A DNA stretch of 64,000 nucleotides from Brevundimonas sp. SL130. GTDB lineage: Bacteria; Pseudomonadota; Alphaproteobacteria; Caulobacterales; Caulobacteraceae. The position numbers and the translations under genes were made by a program. The notes beneath the pieces were generated by a model. It made no database searches. It saw only the letters and a list, made by a program, of their open reading frames with translations, and was not told the origin of the DNA. Location: NCBI RefSeq assembly GCF_026625805.1, contig NZ_CP113064.1:1550001-1614000 (forward strand). The letters run 5' to 3'. This document shows positions 8,359 through 16,189 of this stretch, piece after piece; positions within the stretch are counted from its first letter, which is position 1; the number at the start of each line of letters is the position of its first letter.

Positions 8359-8388
8359 GACATAATTTTTACCAGAAAACTGGAAATG

Positions 8389-8412
8389 GATGCCGCCTTT
8401 TACGGCGGCATC
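8389..8412. other. perfect 9-bp hairpin between peptide and protease genes
   Basis: GATGCCGCC (8389-8397) and GGCGGCATC (8404-8412) form a perfect stem around a six-base loop. On the minus strand it starts six bases after the peptide stop and is not followed by a T run. It could be a weak terminator, attenuator or RNA-stabilising element that keeps peptide mRNA above protease mRNA, as is common in bacteriocin operons. On the plus strand it is followed by TTTTAC. Confidence 0.5.
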
Positions 8413-8418
8413 TTTTAC

Positions 8419-8586
8419 TCACGCAGCAGTAGCCGGCTCGTCGTCAAAGATGTCGATGACAAGCTGGACCAGCGGAGCTGCGGCGGCCTTCAGGAAGTTG
8501 CCAACTTCCGTCCAGGTCAGTCCGGCGCCATTGACCATATCAATCTGGTCTGCAGTCAATTCCTGGATTTCATTCTCGTTATACAT
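8419..8586 (-). CDS. microcin-like precursor peptide with double-glycine-type leader
   Basis: A 55-residue peptide starting at the ATG at 8586 (AAGG nine bases upstream). The leader segment IQELTADQIDMVNGA matches the pattern of microcin V leaders (RTLTLNELDSVSGG): hydrophobic residues at the same spacing before a Gly-Ala cut site. Cleavage after NGA would release a core of about 34 residues that begins GLTWTEVGNFLK, has a hydrophobic centre (AAAAPLVQLVIDIF) and an acidic end, with no Cys. Such leaders are cut by C39 exporters, and one is encoded at 285-2411. The lipoprotein aspartyl protease follows on the same strand. Toxin, signal or other role is not shown by sequence. Confidence 0.72.
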   Translation of the reverse strand: MYNENEIQELTADQIDMVNGAGLTWTEVGNFLKAAAAPLVQLVIDIFDDEPATAA

Positions 8587-8709
8587 AACTTTACCTTGAT
8601 AGGAGTTGAGAGACGCGCAATCCGGATTGCAACTAAAGGAATGCAATTGTCGGAACACTTCTGTCAAGCAATGAAGGCGTAAAGTTCTCCTGTCGCGAGT
8701 GTTTTAAAA

Positions 8710-8955
8710 TTTCCTGACCTGTGTCGTAAGGAAGCCGTCAGCCATGCGATCCGCCGTGAGGTGATTCTGGCCTCGACGCTGCCATCCCGGCTCCTCGCGC
8801 TGAGGCTGACCCTTTCAGTCATAGAAACACTGATCTTTTCCGCTTCGGCAAGCTGTGCCCGCAAAGAATCCGAGTCGGGCTGTCTGACGCCAGAGGCCGG
8901 CATGATTCGGCTGGACGCCCGTCAGGGGGAGTCGTCTCTGAAGTGTATTTTCGGG
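8710..8955 (+). pseudogene. N-terminal remnant of a second HlyD adaptor
   Basis: The plus strand reads FPDLCRKEAVSHAIRREVIL and then CARKESESGCLTPEAGMIRLDARQGE. These align with the intact adaptor at 2408-3652 (MTDLFRKEAVSHATRRLAGEVVL and YARRETVSGWLAPKAGLIRVPARQGG). About 80 residues are recognisable, the start codon and the rest are lost, and the membrane segment has decayed. It is divergent from the microcin-like gene, so the peptide may once have had its own exporter here. Confidence 0.75.
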
Positions 8956-9095
8956 AGAGTGACGCGGTTACGCACGGCGAGTCGATTGCAATCCAGGCGC
9001 TGTCTTCTGCGCCTAAGGTTGGCGACAAGCCCCGCTGGAGGGGAAAGGAAGGCCTGCGGCGGACGCTCCGTAGTGGAGCGGCAAAGGACACCGCC

Positions 9096-9785
9096 ATGAC
9101 CCTGAAACCCAGCCCGGCCACCGATCCTCGTCGTCGCGACACCGCGCGACCCGGCCCGCCAATCCCGACACTCGCGTACGAGACCCTGAACGACCAGACC
9201 CTGCTCGGCCTGATGCTGAGCCGATCCGACGCCGATCCGGATCGGCTGGCGGGCGACCTTCTTGCGCGCTTCGGCAGCCTTGGCGCGGTGGCGGCGGCGG
9301 ATCTGTCTGAACTGACGCGATCGAGCGATGCCGGGCTTGCCGTTCTCAGCGACCTGAAGATCCTGCGCGAACTGGCCGTGCGGCTCGCCCGGGTTGATGC
9401 CTGCCGCCGGCCCGCCATCGCGTCCTGGAACGCCCTTCAGGCCTATGTCCGCGCAGCCCTGGCGCATTGGCCGAGAGAGCAGTTCAGAGTTCTCTATCTC
9501 GATCACCGAAACAACCTGCTGCGGGATGAGTGGGTCGCCGAAGGCACTGTGGACCACGCGCCCGTCTATCCCCGGGAAGTGGTGCGGCGCGCTCTGGACC
9601 TGTCGGCCTCGGCGATGATCCTCGTTCACAACCATCCATCGGGCGACCCCACGCCGTCGCGCGCCGACATCGAGATGACCCGCAAGCTTGTCGACGCCGC
9701 TCGGGTCTTCGGCCTTCAGGTGCACGATCATCTGGTGATCGGTCGACAAGGGACGGCCAGCTTCAAAGCTCTCGGCCTGATCTGA
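9096..9785 (+). CDS. RadC-like JAB/MPN domain protein
   Basis: A 229-residue cytoplasmic protein. The first 90 residues hold a helix-hairpin-helix-like segment (LLARFGSLGAVAAADLSELT). The C-terminal MPN domain has the metal motif HNHPSGDPTPSRAD and upstream Glu (DEWVAEGTVD), typical of RadC-family proteins of plasmids and integrative elements. Their true function is unsettled despite the DNA-repair name. The ATG at 9096 follows AAGGA; the frame extends upstream but without family likeness. It opens the plus-strand mobile-element block and is followed after 7 bases by the toprim gene. Confidence 0.88.
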   Translation: MTLKPSPATDPRRRDTARPGPPIPTLAYETLNDQTLLGLMLSRSDADPDRLAGDLLARFGSLGAVAAADLSELTRSSDAGLAVLSDLKILRELAVRLARVDACRRPAIASWNALQAYVRAALAHWPREQFRVLYLDHRNNLLRDEWVAEGTVDHAPVYPREVVRRALDLSASAMILVHNHPSGDPTPSRADIEMTRKLVDAARVFGLQVHDHLVIGRQGTASFKALGLI

Positions 9786-9792
9786 GGTCGCC

Positions 9793-10695
9793 ATGAGTTT
9801 GCACGCCATCGTCGCCGCCTTGGGCGGCGACCTCTACCAGGGCGGGCGGCGCGCCAATGTGCCGGCGCCGGGCCACAGCGCCGGAGACCGCTCCATCTCC
9901 CTGCTCGTGAGCGAGGACCGGGTGGTGATCCATAGTTTCGGCGCCGCCGACTGGCGAGCCGTGCGCGATCATCTCGCGGAGCTCCGCCTCATCGATGGCT
10001 CGGGCCGGATCGCGGGTGTGGGGCGATCAGGGCCGTCAGTGTCCGCGATCCGGCCGGATCGTGCCGCACGCGTCGCGACCGCTCAGCGACTGTGGAACGG
10101 CGCGGGCCCGCTCGCGCCGGGGTCGGTGTCGCATCGCTATCTGGTCGGGCGAAGCGTGGAGCTGGGCCCGGGCTTTCTCCAGGACCTGCGTCACCATCCG
10201 GACGCCCCGGTGTCGGTGTTCCAGTCGGGAGGACCGACCCGCCCAGCCCTGGTCGCCCGGATCACCGATGCGGGCGGACGGATGACGGCGGTCGAACTCG
10301 TCTACCTCGATCCGAACGGCCGCCGCGCGGACCGGCTTCGTCTGCCCCGCAAGACGGTGGGCGTCGTGCCGCCCGGTTCGGCGGTGAGGCTGTCGCCTCA
10401 GGCGCAAGACATGATTGTCGGCGAGGGCGTCCTCACGGTCCTGTCCGCCTGCGAGCGCTTCGGACGACCCGGCTGGGCCCTGATGTCGGCGCACAATCTC
10501 TCGGCCTGGGTTCCGCCGCAGGAGGTCGGGCGCATCCTCATCGCGGCGGACCGCGGCGTCGCCGGCGAGCGGGCGGCCGCCCGCCTTCGGTCCCGGCTCT
10601 GCAGCCTCGGCGTCGCTGTCTCCGTCGCCCTGCCGCCGGAGCCGTTCGAGGACTGGAATGCGGCTGCGACCGGGAGGAAGGAGGGAGGGCGCTGA
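9793..10695 (+). CDS. toprim-domain protein (DUF7146/primase-like)
   Basis: A 300-residue protein with a primase-like N-terminal domain (GGRRANVPAPGHSAGDRSIS) and a C-terminal toprim domain: Glu in MIVGEGVLTVLSACE and Asp in ILIAADRGVAGERAAARL. Such proteins are common on alphaproteobacterial plasmids and integrative elements, probably acting in element replication. The usual DxD of toprim reads ADRG here, so one acidic residue is replaced. It sits between RadC-like and ParB-like genes on the same strand. Confidence 0.82.
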   Translation: MSLHAIVAALGGDLYQGGRRANVPAPGHSAGDRSISLLVSEDRVVIHSFGAADWRAVRDHLAELRLIDGSGRIAGVGRSGPSVSAIRPDRAARVATAQRLWNGAGPLAPGSVSHRYLVGRSVELGPGFLQDLRHHPDAPVSVFQSGGPTRPALVARITDAGGRMTAVELVYLDPNGRRADRLRLPRKTVGVVPPGSAVRLSPQAQDMIVGEGVLTVLSACERFGRPGWALMSAHNLSAWVPPQEVGRILIAADRGVAGERAAARLRSRLCSLGVAVSVALPPEPFEDWNAAATGRKEGGR

Positions 10696-10746
10696 GGGGC
10701 GCCGGCGCGGCGGGGATGGTCCCCGGCGGCCGGTTGGAGAGCCTCC

Positions 10747-12873
10747 ATGCCCCGATCATCCGCCGCTCGCGCGTCCAGGGTCGCCCCGGAAACCGCCCCC
10801 GAGGTCGCCGACGCCCCGACGCCCTTCCAGATCACCGCCGCGCGCGTCCGCCAGTTCGTCGCCCTGCGCGATCTCGGCGTCGCCCCTGAGAACCTTCGCG
10901 CCGGCGAACCGGCCGATAACGACATCCCGCAGCTGGCCGACACCCTGTTCGCCGCCGGCCAGCTGCAGCCGCTGACGGTTCGCCCGGGGCGACGAAAGGA
11001 AAAGGCCCATATGGCGCTCGACGGGCGTCGGCGGTTTCTGGCGCTGAGCCTGCTCGTCGCGCAGGGCCGGATCGACGACGGCTTCCTCGTTGATGTCTTC
11101 GTCGAGACCGATCCGGCTCGCCAGGCGGCGGCCGTCGTTCTCACCAACACCGCCGTGCCGGTCCATGTCGCCGACGTGATCGGCGCCATCGGCCGCATGC
11201 TGCGTGCGAAGCTGGAGGTTCCGGTCATCGCCCGGGCGCTGGGCTATGCCGAGATCGAGGTGAAGCGGCTGGCGGCCCTTTCGGCTCTCCCGGAGGTCGC
11301 CCTGCAAGCCCTGAAGGCGGGCCGGCTCACCCTGAAGCAGGCGAAGCTGCTGGCGCGGCTTCCGGATCGCGAAGAGCAGGTTGAACTCGCCCGCCTGGCG
11401 CTCGACGGCCATGGCTTCCAGGACTGGCGCGTCAACGAACGGCTGGACGTCAGCGCAGTCAACGCCGACGACGCCCGCTGCACCCTGGTCGGTTCTGAAC
11501 GCTATGCGGCTGCGGGCGGTCGCACGGAGTCCGACCTGTTCGGCGAACGGGCCCCGGTGCTGCTCGATCCGGCCCTTCTGACCGAGGGGTGGATGAGGCG
11601 CGCCCGGGAGATCGCCCTGGCCTTCGAAGCCGAAGGGCTGACGGTGTATGTCACCGCGGGTGGCGAGCCCGATCTTCCCGACGACCTGGAGACGCCGGGC
11701 TATGTCCATGGCGGCATGCTCCCGGCGGCCGAGATGGCGGCCTACCGCGAGGCCCGGTCCTGCCATGAGGCGGCGTCGGAGGCCGCCGCCGAGATCCTTG
11801 CCGAGACGACGGAGCCGGGCCAGGTCGATGCCATCCTGGCGGACATGATACGGGCGAAACTCGCTATGGACCAGATCGCGCTGGGCGGGCGGGTCGTCAC
11901 GATCCTCGTGCTCAGCCCGGACAGGTGGACCGGGATCCAGGTCCGTTCCTGGACCCCTGTGGAGCCGGAGGTCATCGACGATCCGGATCCACAGACGGAG
12001 GATGATTGGGACGTTGATCCGCAGGTTTCGCCGTTCTCGCCGCCTCAAGCCGCCGCGCCTGAGCCGGAGGTCGAAGGGGTCAATCATGCGCTCCACGCGG
12101 TGAGGACCGAGGCCGCCACGCGGGGTCTGATCCGCGCCCTGGCGGACGATCCCAAAACGGCGATGACGGCCCTGATCGCCCGGCTGTTCGGTCAGATCGT
12201 CCGTCGCACGCATGGCCCCCGCAGCGAGTCCGCGCTTGCGATTACGGCTCAGGCCTTCAACCCCGCCGGCGGACGGGTGATCGAGATGCTCGACGGCGTC
12301 GTGCGTCAGCGGCTCGACGACCGGCGCGCCGCCTGGGAGGCGTCAGGACGGACCTTGATCGGATGGGTGCATGGCCTGGATGACGCCGATCGCGCGAGCC
12401 TGCTCGCCGAGTTGACGGCGTTGAGCTTGGATCTGCGGGAGGAGCGGACCAGCCTGATCCGTCGTCCGGCCCGAGCCGAGGCGGCTGAACTGGCCGCTCT
12501 CGCCGGCGCAGACCTGACGCGGCACTGGACGCCCGATGCGCCGTTCCTGACGCCCCACTCCAAGCCGCTCCTGCTGGCCATGCTCGAGGCCATGGGCCAG
12601 GCGGATGTCCGGGCCGCCGTCCTGAAAAAGCCCGAGCTGGTCGCGCGCGTGGCCGAGCAGGCGGCCGCCCGTCGCTGGGCGCCGGCCGGCCTGTCGTGGA
12701 CCGTCGCGACCGATCCGGACGGGGGAGAGACGGGTATTGTGGAAGGGGCGGGCGATGACGGGACAGCGGCCGACGCTCCCGGCGCGCCAGGGTCGGAGGA
12801 CAAGACCGACGGCGCCGGGGCCTTTGAGGTCACGGCCTCCGGTGTGGACGCCTTGGCCCACGCAGCGGAGTGA
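10747..12873 (+). CDS. large ParB/RepB-like DNA-binding protein
   Basis: A 708-residue protein with a ParB N-terminal domain (VALRDLGVAPENLRAGEPADNDIPQLADTL, then QLQPLTVRP and MALDGRRRFLAL) and a ParB-type HTH about residues 140-210 (IARALGYAEIEVKRLAALSALPEVALQALKAGRLTLKQAKLLARL). Residues 420-450 are acidic and the rest is a long helical domain of unknown role. Mobile elements often encode such oversized ParB proteins without an adjacent ParA, as here. It may act in partition, transfer or transcription of the element. Confidence 0.85.
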   Translation: MPRSSAARASRVAPETAPEVADAPTPFQITAARVRQFVALRDLGVAPENLRAGEPADNDIPQLADTLFAAGQLQPLTVRPGRRKEKAHMALDGRRRFLALSLLVAQGRIDDGFLVDVFVETDPARQAAAVVLTNTAVPVHVADVIGAIGRMLRAKLEVPVIARALGYAEIEVKRLAALSALPEVALQALKAGRLTLKQAKLLARLPDREEQVELARLALDGHGFQDWRVNERLDVSAVNADDARCTLVGSERYAAAGGRTESDLFGERAPVLLDPALLTEGWMRRAREIALAFEAEGLTVYVTAGGEPDLPDDLETPGYVHGGMLPAAEMAAYREARSCHEAASEAAAEILAETTEPGQVDAILADMIRAKLAMDQIALGGRVVTILVLSPDRWTGIQVRSWTPVEPEVIDDPDPQTEDDWDVDPQVSPFSPPQAAAPEPEVEGVNHALHAVRTEAATRGLIRALADDPKTAMTALIARLFGQIVRRTHGPRSESALAITAQAFNPAGGRVIEMLDGVVRQRLDDRRAAWEASGRTLIGWVHGLDDADRASLLAELTALSLDLREERTSLIRRPARAEAAELAALAGADLTRHWTPDAPFLTPHSKPLLLAMLEAMGQADVRAAVLKKPELVARVAEQAAARRWAPAGLSWTVATDPDGGETGIVEGAGDDGTAADAPGAPGSEDKTDGAGAFEVTASGVDALAHAAE

Positions 12874-13099
12874 CGACGGACCGGCTGGGGCCGTCGCGCC
12901 GAAAAGGGGCGGCGGCCCTGCCGCGGCCGGGGGCCTCGGTCGGGTCGCTCCGCTTGCGCCCGGCGCGGCGGGCGCGGCGGGCGCCGAGGGCCGGCGAAGG
13001 CCATCCCGGGAAGGAGGGGGGAGGGAGGAAGGGCGGCCTCGGGCGAAGCGGGATGAGGGAGATCGTCTCCCGGCGGCTTCAAATCATAAGGAGACTGAC

Positions 13100-13465
13100 A
13101 TGCAGACCATGGTGTTCACCGGCCGATTGGCGGCCGATCCCCAGATCAGCGACGATTTCGGCAAGGCCGTCTTTCGCCTGCTCGAGAAGCGGGGTGTCGA
13201 GGCGTCCGGCAAGGACCGGCTCGTCGGCGTCAACTGCGTCAGCTGGTCGAAAGGCCTGAACGAAAAGGTCATCGCGCGCGGGCTTGCCCAGGGCTGCGAG
13301 GCCGTCGTCACCGGCGCCTTCATCGACACGGCCTACGCGACGAAGGACGGCCAGGAACGCACCGCCAAGGAGCTGGTGGTGAATCGTCTGACCGTCCTCG
13401 ACTGGGCCGAGGCGCGCGACGGCGGCCCCGGCGAGGCGGCGGAAGGCGGCCGCGCCGCCGCCTGA
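13100..13465 (+). CDS. single-stranded DNA-binding-like OB-fold protein
   Basis: 121 residues with an SSB-like OB fold (MVFTGRLAADPQISDDFGKAVFRLLEKRG, CEAVVTGAFIDTAYATKDGQE, KELVVNRLTVLDW). A clear AAGGAG precedes the ATG at 13100. It lacks the acidic DDxPF tail of a normal SSB, so it may not recruit the usual SSB partners. It is the first of a tandem pair with the SSB at 13500; both share the leader GGAGACTGAC. A specialised element-encoded version is likely. Confidence 0.78.
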   Translation: MQTMVFTGRLAADPQISDDFGKAVFRLLEKRGVEASGKDRLVGVNCVSWSKGLNEKVIARGLAQGCEAVVTGAFIDTAYATKDGQERTAKELVVNRLTVLDWAEARDGGPGEAAEGGRAAA

Positions 13466-13499
13466 CCTCTTCACACCCTTCATCTTCAGGAGACTGACC

Positions 13500-13916
13500 A
13501 TGCAATCCCTCGTCATCGAAGGCTATCTGGCCGCCGATCCCTCCATCCTCTCGGCCCAGGGCTCGGGCAGGAAGCGCGCGAGCTTCCGCGTGCTGGAGAC
13601 CACCCGCTACCGTAAGGCCGACGGCACGCCGGGCGAACGCACCACCGGCTTCAACTGCGTCTGCTTCGGCGAGGCGACGACTGAGAACTACATCGCGCCG
13701 TTCGCCAGAAAAGGCAGCCGCGTCGTCCTCCAGGGCCATGTCGAGAACGACACCTGGACCGGCAAGGACGGGGTCGAACACTACGACCTGCGTCTGATCG
13801 TCAGCGACATCCGGCTCAAGAACCGCCGGGCGGCAGGCCCCAGGACTGATTCCGGCGATCGGCAGGTCCAGGAGCCTGCTGGCGGCTACGACCTCAACGA
13901 CGACATTCCGTTCTGA
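13500..13916 (+). CDS. ssb: single-stranded DNA-binding protein
   Basis: 138 residues with a complete OB fold (VIEGYLAADPSILSAQGSGRKRASFRVLETTRYRKADGTPGERTTGFNCVCFGE, KGSRVVLQGHVENDTWTGKDGVEHYDLRLIVSDI) and the C-terminal interaction tail DLNDDIPF. It should coat single-stranded DNA during replication or transfer of the element. GGAG stands eight bases upstream of the ATG. A strong terminator follows. Confidence 0.88.
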   Translation: MQSLVIEGYLAADPSILSAQGSGRKRASFRVLETTRYRKADGTPGERTTGFNCVCFGEATTENYIAPFARKGSRVVLQGHVENDTWTGKDGVEHYDLRLIVSDIRLKNRRAAGPRTDSGDRQVQEPAGGYDLNDDIPF

Positions 13917-13933
13917 CCGCTCCCTCGCGAACG

Positions 13934-13970
13934 ACGGCCCGGGTTCCTGTGACCCGGGCCGTTTGTCTGT
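13934..13970 (+). terminator. rho-independent terminator after ssb
   Basis: An 11-bp perfect stem (ACGGCCCGGGT at 13934-13944, ACCCGGGCCGT at 13952-13962) with a seven-base loop is followed by TTGTCTGT. It starts 18 bases after the ssb stop and should end the RadC-to-SSB transcript. Confidence 0.85.
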
Positions 13971-14049
13971 GACGCCGGCGGCGCCGGAAGGCGGGAGGAA
14001 GGGCGGAGGGGAGCGGGCCGATCAGGCCTGCCGGCTTCGGAGTTCCGCC

Positions 14050-14532
14050 ATGACCACATCCGCCTGGACCGACGACCGCATCGGTCGCCTCAAGACACTC
14101 TGGCTCGAGGGCTGGACCGCCGAGCAGATCGCTCGCGAACTGCAGAACGGGATCAGCCGCAGTGCGGTGCTGGGAAAGGTTCACCGTCTCGGCCTGTCGG
14201 CGGGGAGGCCGGGGAGGCCGCCAGTCTCCCAGACCGCAGCGCCCAGGGCGCGTATCGGAAGGCCTGTGGCCAAGCCGGTCGAGCGGGCGGCGGCCGGCGC
14301 CGGATCGGTCCCGACCGGGCGCGCGCCCGACCTGCCGAGCGGTGGGCTGACGATCCTGACGGTGGGATGCGGTCAGTGCCGCTGGCCTTACGGCGATCCC
14401 GGCCGCGCGGGGGTCTCGTTATGCGGCCGGCCGGTGGCCAGGGGCGCATTCTGCGTCGGCCACGCGCAGGTGGGCTATCGGACGCCGCCGGGGGGCGTCC
14501 CGTCGCTCCTCAGCCTGGCCGGCCTGGTCTGA
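14050..14532 (+). CDS. GcrA-family protein
   Basis: A 160-residue protein of the GcrA cell-cycle regulator family. The N-terminal HTH (WTDDRIGRLKTLWLEGWTAEQIARELQNGISRSAVLGKVHRLGLS) is typical, followed by a basic Pro/Ala linker and a Cys-containing C-terminal part (CGQCRWPYGDPG, LCGRPVARGAFCVGHAQVGYR). GcrA is known in Caulobacter to activate sigma-70 promoters at GANTC-methylated sites. An extra copy on a mobile element may tie element genes to the host cell cycle or methylation state; that is inference. I chose the ATG at 14050, where family likeness begins. It is bracketed by terminators, so it is probably transcribed alone. Confidence 0.88.
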   Translation: MTTSAWTDDRIGRLKTLWLEGWTAEQIARELQNGISRSAVLGKVHRLGLSAGRPGRPPVSQTAAPRARIGRPVAKPVERAAAGAGSVPTGRAPDLPSGGLTILTVGCGQCRWPYGDPGRAGVSLCGRPVARGAFCVGHAQVGYRTPPGGVPSLLSLAGLV

Positions 14533-14572
14533 CAACAAACTTCGTTTTTTCGACATGAAGGCGGTGATGATC

Positions 14573-14611
14573 GACGGCGGCCTCCCGGAGGCCGCCGTCT
14601 TGTTGTGTTGT
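14573..14611 (+). terminator. rho-independent terminator after the GcrA-like gene
   Basis: GACGGCGGCCTCC (14573-14585) pairs perfectly with GGAGGCCGCCGTC (14587-14599) and is followed by TTGTTGTGTTGT. It is 40 bases beyond the stop codon. Confidence 0.85.
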
Positions 14612-14912
14612 CCGGTCTTTGGACTCGACAGGACGGCGGCTCGCCGCCGTCGGGACACGCAGGCGCTGCATCCTCGTCCGCATCGGCGCAAGCGATGCGC
14701 CGAGTTGCGTCGTCGTCGCGAAGGGCGACGACGACCTGCCCCCACACAACGCCCTCCGATCTTGTCCTATCACCCCGGAAGTCAACGGCTGCGCCGTTCC
14801 CCTCCACGGGTCGCAAGCGGCGACCCGTTCCGGTGACTGCCGGGGGCCCCGATAGGGCCAAGACCGGGGTCGTTGCGCATGGGGCGCACGGCTTTCTCAA
14901 AGGAATGTTCCA
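14612..14912. other. intergenic region before the DUF2493 gene
   Basis: About 300 bases without a credible gene. The only signal is AAAGGAATG close to the start of the next gene. It presumably holds the DUF2493 promoter, but no clear -35/-10 pair stands out. Confidence 0.4.
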
Positions 14913-15857
14913 ATGACCTTCTACAGCCATCCCTTCATCGCCTCCGCTTCCCAGAAATCCGACTCCGCCTTCGACGACCTGACGGCGTCCCTGGGCGAGG
15001 GGCGTCCGCACCCGACGGAGGCCGCCTTGGTCCAGCTCGGGCGCGCGCTCATGACCGAGCTGGTGGATCTGATCTCCGACACCGCGCTGGAGGATTATCA
15101 GACCATCCTGGGAGAGGCCCTGATCGGCGCATTTCATTCGGCGGCGGGACGGATCGAGAGAGATGCGGACCGGGCCCGCGATACGATGCGATCGCTCGAC
15201 CGGGACTTCGACGGATCGGAGGCGGCCGACGCCGAACTCCAGGACGCCACGGCGAAGGCCCGAGCGGGCGATGCGGCGACCCAGGCCTGCGAGTTGATCC
15301 GGGATGCGGCGTCCGAAACCTGGACGATCGCGACCGGCGAGGTCTGGACGGCCTGGCGGGGATCGCGGCGCGGCACGCATCTCACAGCGGCCCAGTTGGA
15401 GGCGAAACAGGCGATCCGGGCGATCCGCAACCGGAAGGCGGGAGAGGCCGACCCGGGCGGTCCGGTGGTCGCCTTCCGGGGCGCGCCCTCGGCCGACAGT
15501 GCGCAGGATGCGGGGCGGATCTTCGACGCCCTGAACTGGGCGAGACAGGAGTGGCCGGACATGGCCCTGGCGACGACCGGGGCGAAAGGCTCCGAGAAGC
15601 TCGCGATCAAATGGGCCCAGCAGAAGGGGGTGAAGCTGATCCTCGCCCGGGCGGATTTCGACACCCATGGGAAGGCGGCTCCGTTCCGGGCGAACGACGA
15701 ACTGATCGCGCTCGAGCCGGAGGTTTGCCTGACCCTGGTCCATTCGGTGGATCGGGCGCGGGAGGCGCAGCGGCCGTTCGGACCCGCGCTCAACCTGGGA
15801 CAGAAGGCCTTGGAGAACGGACTGCGGCACGTGCCCATCAAGGCTCGGGCAGCCTGA
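14913..15857 (+). CDS. DUF2493 (SLOG-superfamily) protein
   Basis: A 314-residue protein. The first 190 residues are helical and charged. The C-terminal part is a DUF2493/YspA-like SLOG Rossmann domain: VAFRGAPSADSAQDAGRIFDALNWARQEWPDMALATTGAKGSEKLAIKWAQQKGVKLILARADF, then HGKAAPFRANDELIALEPEVCLTL. SLOG proteins bind nucleotides or their derivatives; this subgroup is common on alphaproteobacterial plasmids and integrative elements, with no settled role. The start ATG follows AAAGGAATG. A strong terminator follows, so it forms a single-gene unit. Confidence 0.85.
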   Translation: MTFYSHPFIASASQKSDSAFDDLTASLGEGRPHPTEAALVQLGRALMTELVDLISDTALEDYQTILGEALIGAFHSAAGRIERDADRARDTMRSLDRDFDGSEAADAELQDATAKARAGDAATQACELIRDAASETWTIATGEVWTAWRGSRRGTHLTAAQLEAKQAIRAIRNRKAGEADPGGPVVAFRGAPSADSAQDAGRIFDALNWARQEWPDMALATTGAKGSEKLAIKWAQQKGVKLILARADFDTHGKAAPFRANDELIALEPEVCLTLVHSVDRAREAQRPFGPALNLGQKALENGLRHVPIKARAA

Positions 15858-15881
15858 TAGATCGAGACTGAGATCAACGAC

Positions 15882-15915
15882 CCGCTCGGCTTCAGCCGGG
15901 CGGGTTTTTGTTTGT
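15882..15915 (+). terminator. rho-independent terminator after the DUF2493 gene
   Basis: A ten-pair stem (CCCGCTCGGC, 15882-15891, with GCCGGGCGGG, 15896-15905; one G-T pair) with loop TTCA is followed by TTTTTGTTTG. A textbook terminator. Confidence 0.9.
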
Positions 15916-16189
15916 CATGCGGGGGCGTCCGTCGTCGGGCGAGCCGCGACGGGGCGAATCTCGTCGCCGGCGCGGTCTCTTGGGGTTTGAGTTGATCGGG
16001 CGTGTCGGGTCTTGATCGGGATGTATGACAATCTGCAAAAAGGGTGGGAGAGCAAGATAAAAGAGGTTTTTGGCCGTTCTCGTTTCGCGTATTTTGTCAG
16101 TGGGTTAGCGGCACGGTTTGAGGCATCGGACGACTTGCGTTGAGTTGCCGTCCTGACGCCCTTGCCAGGGAGAATGCGGAGGCGCGACC

